From Aquificaceae bacterium (lineage in GTDB: Bacteria; Aquificota; Aquificia; Aquificales; Aquificaceae), in assembly GCA_015492115.1 (NCBI GenBank), contig WGFS01000023.1:1-8964 (forward strand): a stretch of 8,964 bases of DNA, written 5' to 3'. The translations under genes were made by a program, and so were the position numbers. Of this stretch, positions 6,460-8,964 are shown piece after piece; within the stretch, counting starts at the first letter, position 1, and each line of letters starts with the position of its first letter. The notes beneath the pieces were generated by a model. The model saw nothing but the letters and a program-made list of their open reading frames with translations, did no database searches and was not told the DNA's origin.

Positions 6460-6837
6460 ATGGCTAAGAAGAAGAAGCAGAAGAGGACGGTCGCCAAGGG
6501 TATCGTCCATATCCATACTACCTTCAACAACACGATAGTAAATGTGACCGACCCCCAGGGCAACACGATAGCCTGGGAGAGCGGTGGAACGGTTGGTTTC
6601 AAAGGAACGAGGAAGAGCACGCCCTATGCAGCACAGCTTGCAGCCCAGAAGGCTATGAGGAGGGCTGTCAACGAGTTCGGTCTTCAGGAGGCTGAGGTCT
6701 GGGTCAAGGGACCCGGTGCAGGCAGGGAATCCGCTCTCAGGGCTGTGTTCGCTTCGGGCATAAAGGTGACAGCCATAAGGGACGTTACACCTGTTCCCCA
6801 CAACGGATGCAGACCGCCCGCAAGGAGGAGAGTCTGA
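6460..6837 (+). CDS. rpsK: 30S ribosomal protein S11
   Basis: S11 forms part of the small-subunit platform near the mRNA exit and the E site. The 125 residues show the whole family pattern: GIVHIHTTFNNTIVNVTDPQ (14-33), SGGTVGFKGTRKSTPYAAQL (41-60), VKGPGAGRESALRA (82-95). The end is DVTPVPHNGCRPPARRRV (108-125). Asn115-Gly116 matches E. coli Asn119-Gly, the site known to convert to isoaspartate; whether it does so here cannot be seen. The N terminus is a lysine-rich arm. AGGAGG at 6448-6453 is fused to the TAA of rpsM, 6 bases before the ATG. Its TGA overlaps the rpsD start by one base (TGATG). Confidence 0.98.
   Translation: MAKKKKQKRTVAKGIVHIHTTFNNTIVNVTDPQGNTIAWESGGTVGFKGTRKSTPYAAQLAAQKAMRRAVNEFGLQEAEVWVKGPGAGRESALRAVFASGIKVTAIRDVTPVPHNGCRPPARRRV
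6823..6828 (+). promoter_or_regulatory. Shine-Dalgarno that sets the rpsD start
   Basis: AGGAGG near the end of rpsK lies 8 bases before the ATG at 6837. It lies downstream of the alternative in-frame ATG at 6807, so it cannot serve that one. This places the S4 N terminus at MGRYIGPW, which matches the family. Confidence 0.75.
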
Positions 6838-7472
6838 TGGGTAGGTACATAGGACCTTGGGTAAAGCTTGACAGAAAGTTCGGTGCGGTTATATCGGGAA
6901 AGAGATCCGCCCCAAGGATACTTCAGAGGAGGAACTTCCCTCCAGGACAGCACGGGAGAACCAAGGGAAGGAGAAGGAAGCTCAGCGAGTACGGGATACG
7001 TCTTATGGAGAAGCAGAAGCTCAAGTATCTCTATGGAGGGCTGAGGGAGAAGCAGTTCAAGAGATACTTTGATCTCGCTGCGAAGTCCAAGGAGAACACG
7101 GGAGATGTTCTGCTCCAGCTCCTTGAGAGGAGGCTGGACAACGTCGTTTACAGGCTCGGCTTTGCGGTTACCAGGAGGCAGGCTCGCCAGCTCGTAGCCC
7201 ACGGACACATACTCGTGAACGGAAGGAAGGTGGACATACCCCACTACGAGGTGGAACCTGGGGACATCATAGAGATAAAGCCCTCCTCAAGGGACATACC
7301 CTTCCTGAAGGAGAACCTTGAGAACATAGACCCGAGGAGTGTCCCGGAGTGGCTGGAGCTTGACAAGGACAACTTCAGGGGAAAGGTGCTCAAGCTCCCC
7401 GAGAACGTTGCGGAGTACCTTGAGGTTCCCGTGAACGTCCAGTACATCATTGAGTTCTACTCTAAGGTATAA
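6837..7472 (+). CDS. rpsD: 30S ribosomal protein S4, zinc-free type
   Basis: S4 is one of the first proteins to bind 16S rRNA (5' domain) and nucleates small-subunit assembly. In E. coli it also represses the alpha operon. I start it at ATG 6837, giving 211 residues beginning MGRYIGPWVKLDRKFG. An in-frame ATG at 6807 would add ten residues that are out-of-frame readings of the conserved S11 tail, and it lacks a ribosome-binding site. Landmarks are PPGQHG (35-40), EKQKLKYLYGGLREKQFKRY (58-77) and the S4 RNA-binding domain from about 98, with RRLDNVVYRLGF, TRRQARQLVAHGHILVNGRKV and PGDIIEI. The C terminus is EVPVNVQYIIEFYSKV. There is no cysteine anywhere, so this is the C- form lacking the N-terminal zinc site. 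Confidence 0.97.
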   Translation: MGRYIGPWVKLDRKFGAVISGKRSAPRILQRRNFPPGQHGRTKGRRRKLSEYGIRLMEKQKLKYLYGGLREKQFKRYFDLAAKSKENTGDVLLQLLERRLDNVVYRLGFAVTRRQARQLVAHGHILVNGRKVDIPHYEVEPGDIIEIKPSSRDIPFLKENLENIDPRSVPEWLELDKDNFRGKVLKLPENVAEYLEVPVNVQYIIEFYSKV

Positions 7473-7487
7473 ATTGGAGGTTGTTGT

Positions 7488-8438
7488 ATGCTGAACGAGT
7501 TTGTGTTCCCGAACAAGATCTACTGGGAGCAGAAGGAGAAGGATAGAGGGGTCTTTGTGGTTGAGCCCCTTGAGAGGGGTTTTGGAACAACCCTCGGTAA
7601 CGCCCTCAGAAGGGTTCTGCTGTCCTCCATATCGGGTACAGCGGTTACCGCGGTGAAGATATACGGTGTCTATCACGAGTTTTCCTCCCTTGAGGGTGTG
7701 GCTGAGGACGTGGTTGAGATAATAGCCAACATAAAGGGTGTGAGATTCAACCTTAAGGACTCGGACGTTGAGATACTCTACCTTAAGAAGAAGGGAGAGG
7801 GAGAGATAAAGGCTGGGGACATAAGCCTGCCACCCAACGTTGAGGTCGCCAACCCTGAGAAGGTCATAGCTACCCTCACGAACCCCGATGTTGAGTTCAA
7901 CGCCGAGATAAGGATAGAGAGAGGTAAGGGATACGTCCTCGCAGAGGAGATGGAGACGATAGGTGAGACCGGCTGGATACTCCTTGATGCGGATTTCTCC
8001 CCCGTTAAGCTCGTGAGCTACAGGATAGAGCAGACGAGGGTTGGGGAGAAGACTGACTACGAGAGGCTCACCGTTGAGGTCCTTACGGACGGAACAAAGG
8101 CACCGGACGATGCTGTTAAGGAGGCTGTTGACATACTCCAGAGGCACCTCTCCCTCCTTGAACACATATCCTACGAGGTTCCCACCCTTGAAGAGCCCAT
8201 ACCCGTTGATGAACTCTCCGAGAAGCTCACCCTCTCCATAGAGGAGCTTGATATATCCCAGAGGGCTCTCAACTCACTCAAGCGTATGGGGATAACCACC
8301 ATAGGTGACCTCGTCCAGATGACCGAGGAGGAGCTAAAGAGCACCAAGAACATAGGTAGGAAAGCTCTTGCGGAGATAAAGGAAGCCCTCAAGCAGATGG
8401 GACTTCAGCTTGGACTTAACATAGAGAGCAAGAGGTGA
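7488..8438 (+). CDS. rpoA: DNA-directed RNA polymerase subunit alpha
   Basis: The alpha dimer is the assembly platform of RNA polymerase and contacts promoter UP elements and activators. At 316 residues it is of normal length. The N-terminal domain carries PLERGFGTTLGNALRRVLLS (27-46) and LEGVAEDVVEIIANIKGV (68-85), the dimerisation and beta-binding regions. A linker at about 232-250 leads to the C-terminal domain: ELDISQRALNSLKRMGITTI (253-272), GDLVQMTEEEL, then NIGRKALAEIKEAL (288-301). R259, N262, G290 and K292 line up with E. coli R265, N268, G296 and K298, which bind DNA, so UP-element binding is likely. E. coli C269 is serine here and S299 is alanine. GGAGG at 7476-7480 is 7 bases before the ATG. 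The rpsD-rpoA-rplQ order is the alpha-operon order. Confidence 0.98.
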   Translation: MLNEFVFPNKIYWEQKEKDRGVFVVEPLERGFGTTLGNALRRVLLSSISGTAVTAVKIYGVYHEFSSLEGVAEDVVEIIANIKGVRFNLKDSDVEILYLKKKGEGEIKAGDISLPPNVEVANPEKVIATLTNPDVEFNAEIRIERGKGYVLAEEMETIGETGWILLDADFSPVKLVSYRIEQTRVGEKTDYERLTVEVLTDGTKAPDDAVKEAVDILQRHLSLLEHISYEVPTLEEPIPVDELSEKLTLSIEELDISQRALNSLKRMGITTIGDLVQMTEEELKSTKNIGRKALAEIKEALKQMGLQLGLNIESKR

Positions 8439-8444
8439 GGAGAT

Positions 8445-8801
8445 ATGAGGCACAAGGTAAAGAAGAAGAAGTTTGACAGAACTAAAGAGCAGAGGCTCGC
8501 CCTCTACAGGAGCCTTGCGAGAGCTCTTATACTTGAGGAGAGCATAGAGACTACCCTTGAGAGGGCTAAAGCTGTAAGGAGCTTCGTTGAGAAGCTCGTC
8601 ACCCTCGGGAAGAGGGGTGACCTTGCTTCCAGAAGGAGGGCTCTTGAACTTCTCCCAGACAAGGAGGCGGTCAGAAAGCTCTTTGACGATATAGCTCCAA
8701 GGTTTGAAGGCAGGAACGGTGGTTACACGCGCATACTCAAGCTCCCTGAGAGGAGGAGAGGAGATGGGGCAGAGCTTGCCATAATAGAATGGGTTGAGTG
8801 A
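8445..8801 (+). CDS. rplQ: 50S ribosomal protein L17
   Basis: L17 lies on the solvent side of the large subunit near the peptide exit tunnel. The 118 residues match the short bacterial form. It shows MRHKVKKKKFDRTKEQRLAL, ILEESIETTLERAKAVRSFV (29-48) with the usual ETT..rAK pattern, EKLVTLGKRGDL, then KLFDDIAPRFEGRNGGYTRI (78-97). It ends with the family's RRGDGAELAIIEWVE. The AGGAG at 8438-8442 is fused to the rpoA TGA, only 2 bases before the ATG at 8445, a rather short spacing. L17 normally closes the alpha operon; here its stop shares one base with another start, so the transcript continues. Confidence 0.97.
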   Translation: MRHKVKKKKFDRTKEQRLALYRSLARALILEESIETTLERAKAVRSFVEKLVTLGKRGDLASRRRALELLPDKEAVRKLFDDIAPRFEGRNGGYTRILKLPERRRGDGAELAIIEWVE

Positions 8802-8964
8802 TGCTCCTCAAGCTCGTCCATCTCCTCATACAGCTCCTCATAATACTCGTGTTCGTCCACGCCCTCGGCTCCTGGTTTCCCCAGGTAAGGGAGAGCAGGT
8901 TCTACCACCTCATTGACCGCCTGGTTGAGCCCATACTCAGACCCATAAGGCAGGTTCTACCCTA
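8801..8964 (+). CDS. YggT-family membrane protein, N-terminal fragment (continues past the window)
   Basis: The first 54 residues are visible. A hydrophobic helix (about residues 4-23) is followed by SWFPQVRESRFYHLIDRLVE and PILRPIRQVLP. That is the YggT (CCB3/YggT) repeat: one transmembrane segment, then a 'sWfp....s.fy..l..lteP.L.PiR.vlP' motif. Members are small inner-membrane proteins; roles in division, osmotic tolerance or cofactor assembly have been proposed in various organisms, so I assign no function. Most have two such repeats or one with a second helix; the rest lies outside. The ATG overlaps the rplQ TGA by one base (TGATG) and only a weak GAG precedes it. It probably relies on ribosomes ending rplQ. 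The family call rests on a short motif. Confidence 0.8.
   Translation, partial: MLLKLVHLLIQLLIILVFVHALGSWFPQVRESRFYHLIDRLVEPILRPIRQVLP

Noticed and set aside
6807..6836. Longer S4 start at the ATG at 6807
   Set aside because: It has no ribosome-binding site, adds residues foreign to the S4 family, and would overlap rpsK by 31 bases, while ATG 6837 has AGGAGG at good spacing.
7287..8165. Open frame of 292 codons on the minus strand
   Set aside because: It lies opposite rpsD and rpoA, both certain genes. The codon bias of this genome (AGG, CTC, GAG) leaves few stops on the other strand, and the translation has no recognisable domain.
8801..8964. Terminator or operon end after rplQ
   Set aside because: No GC-rich hairpin followed by a T run is present; a coding frame begins inside the rplQ stop codon.
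1..8964. Mobile elements, CRISPR arrays, tRNA genes or long repeats
   Set aside because: Essentially every base is accounted for by collinear housekeeping genes; no repeat arrays or inverted ends were seen.

Overview
The window is a single, densely packed block of 19 genes (17 complete, one cut at each end), all on the + strand. It is the distal part of the universal spc ribosomal-protein operon joined directly to the alpha operon. The organism is a bacterium: it has bacterial-type S14, L36, L17, L30, an alpha-subunit RpoA and IF-1. Arginine is written almost entirely as AGG/AGA and isoleucine very often as ATA, proteins are rich in Lys/Glu/Arg, and genes overlap or are separated by 15 bases or fewer. 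I infer a thermophile, most likely Aquificota (an Aquificaceae-like lineage). The IF-1 and RpoA sequences look like that group from memory. The GC content, about 50-55% in the lines I counted, is higher than I recall for Aquifex or Hydrogenobacter, so the genus is open.

Layout. 1-146: end of rplE (L5). 157-2982: rpsN (S14), rpsH (S8), rplF (L6), rplR (L18), rpsE (S5), rpmD (L30), rplO (L15). 2979-4274: secY, the protein translocation channel. 4277-5691: adk and map. 5693-6056: infA (IF-1) and the very short rpmJ (L36). 6071-8801: rpsM (S13), rpsK (S11), rpsD (S4), rpoA (RNA polymerase alpha) and rplQ (L17). 8801-8964: start of a YggT-family membrane protein whose ATG overlaps the rplQ stop codon.

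How the genes work together. The block makes small- and large-subunit ribosomal proteins in one transcript, together with the factors a growing cell needs in proportion: an initiation factor, the methionine aminopeptidase that trims new proteins, the SecY channel, adenylate kinase for nucleotide balance, and the RNA polymerase alpha subunit. There is no non-coding stretch longer than 15 bases, and I see no terminator or clear promoter, so the segment appears to be the middle of a longer operon. Translation seems coupled throughout: seven junctions fuse the upstream stop codon to the next Shine-Dalgarno sequence, and six pairs of genes overlap.

Novelty. I found no undescribed system here; this is core housekeeping DNA. 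The points worth a second look are modest: terminal extensions on S5, L30 and IF-1, the recurrent stop/Shine-Dalgarno fusion, a zinc-binding/zinc-free mixture among ribosomal proteins, a hybrid gene order, and the yggT gene coupled to rplQ.
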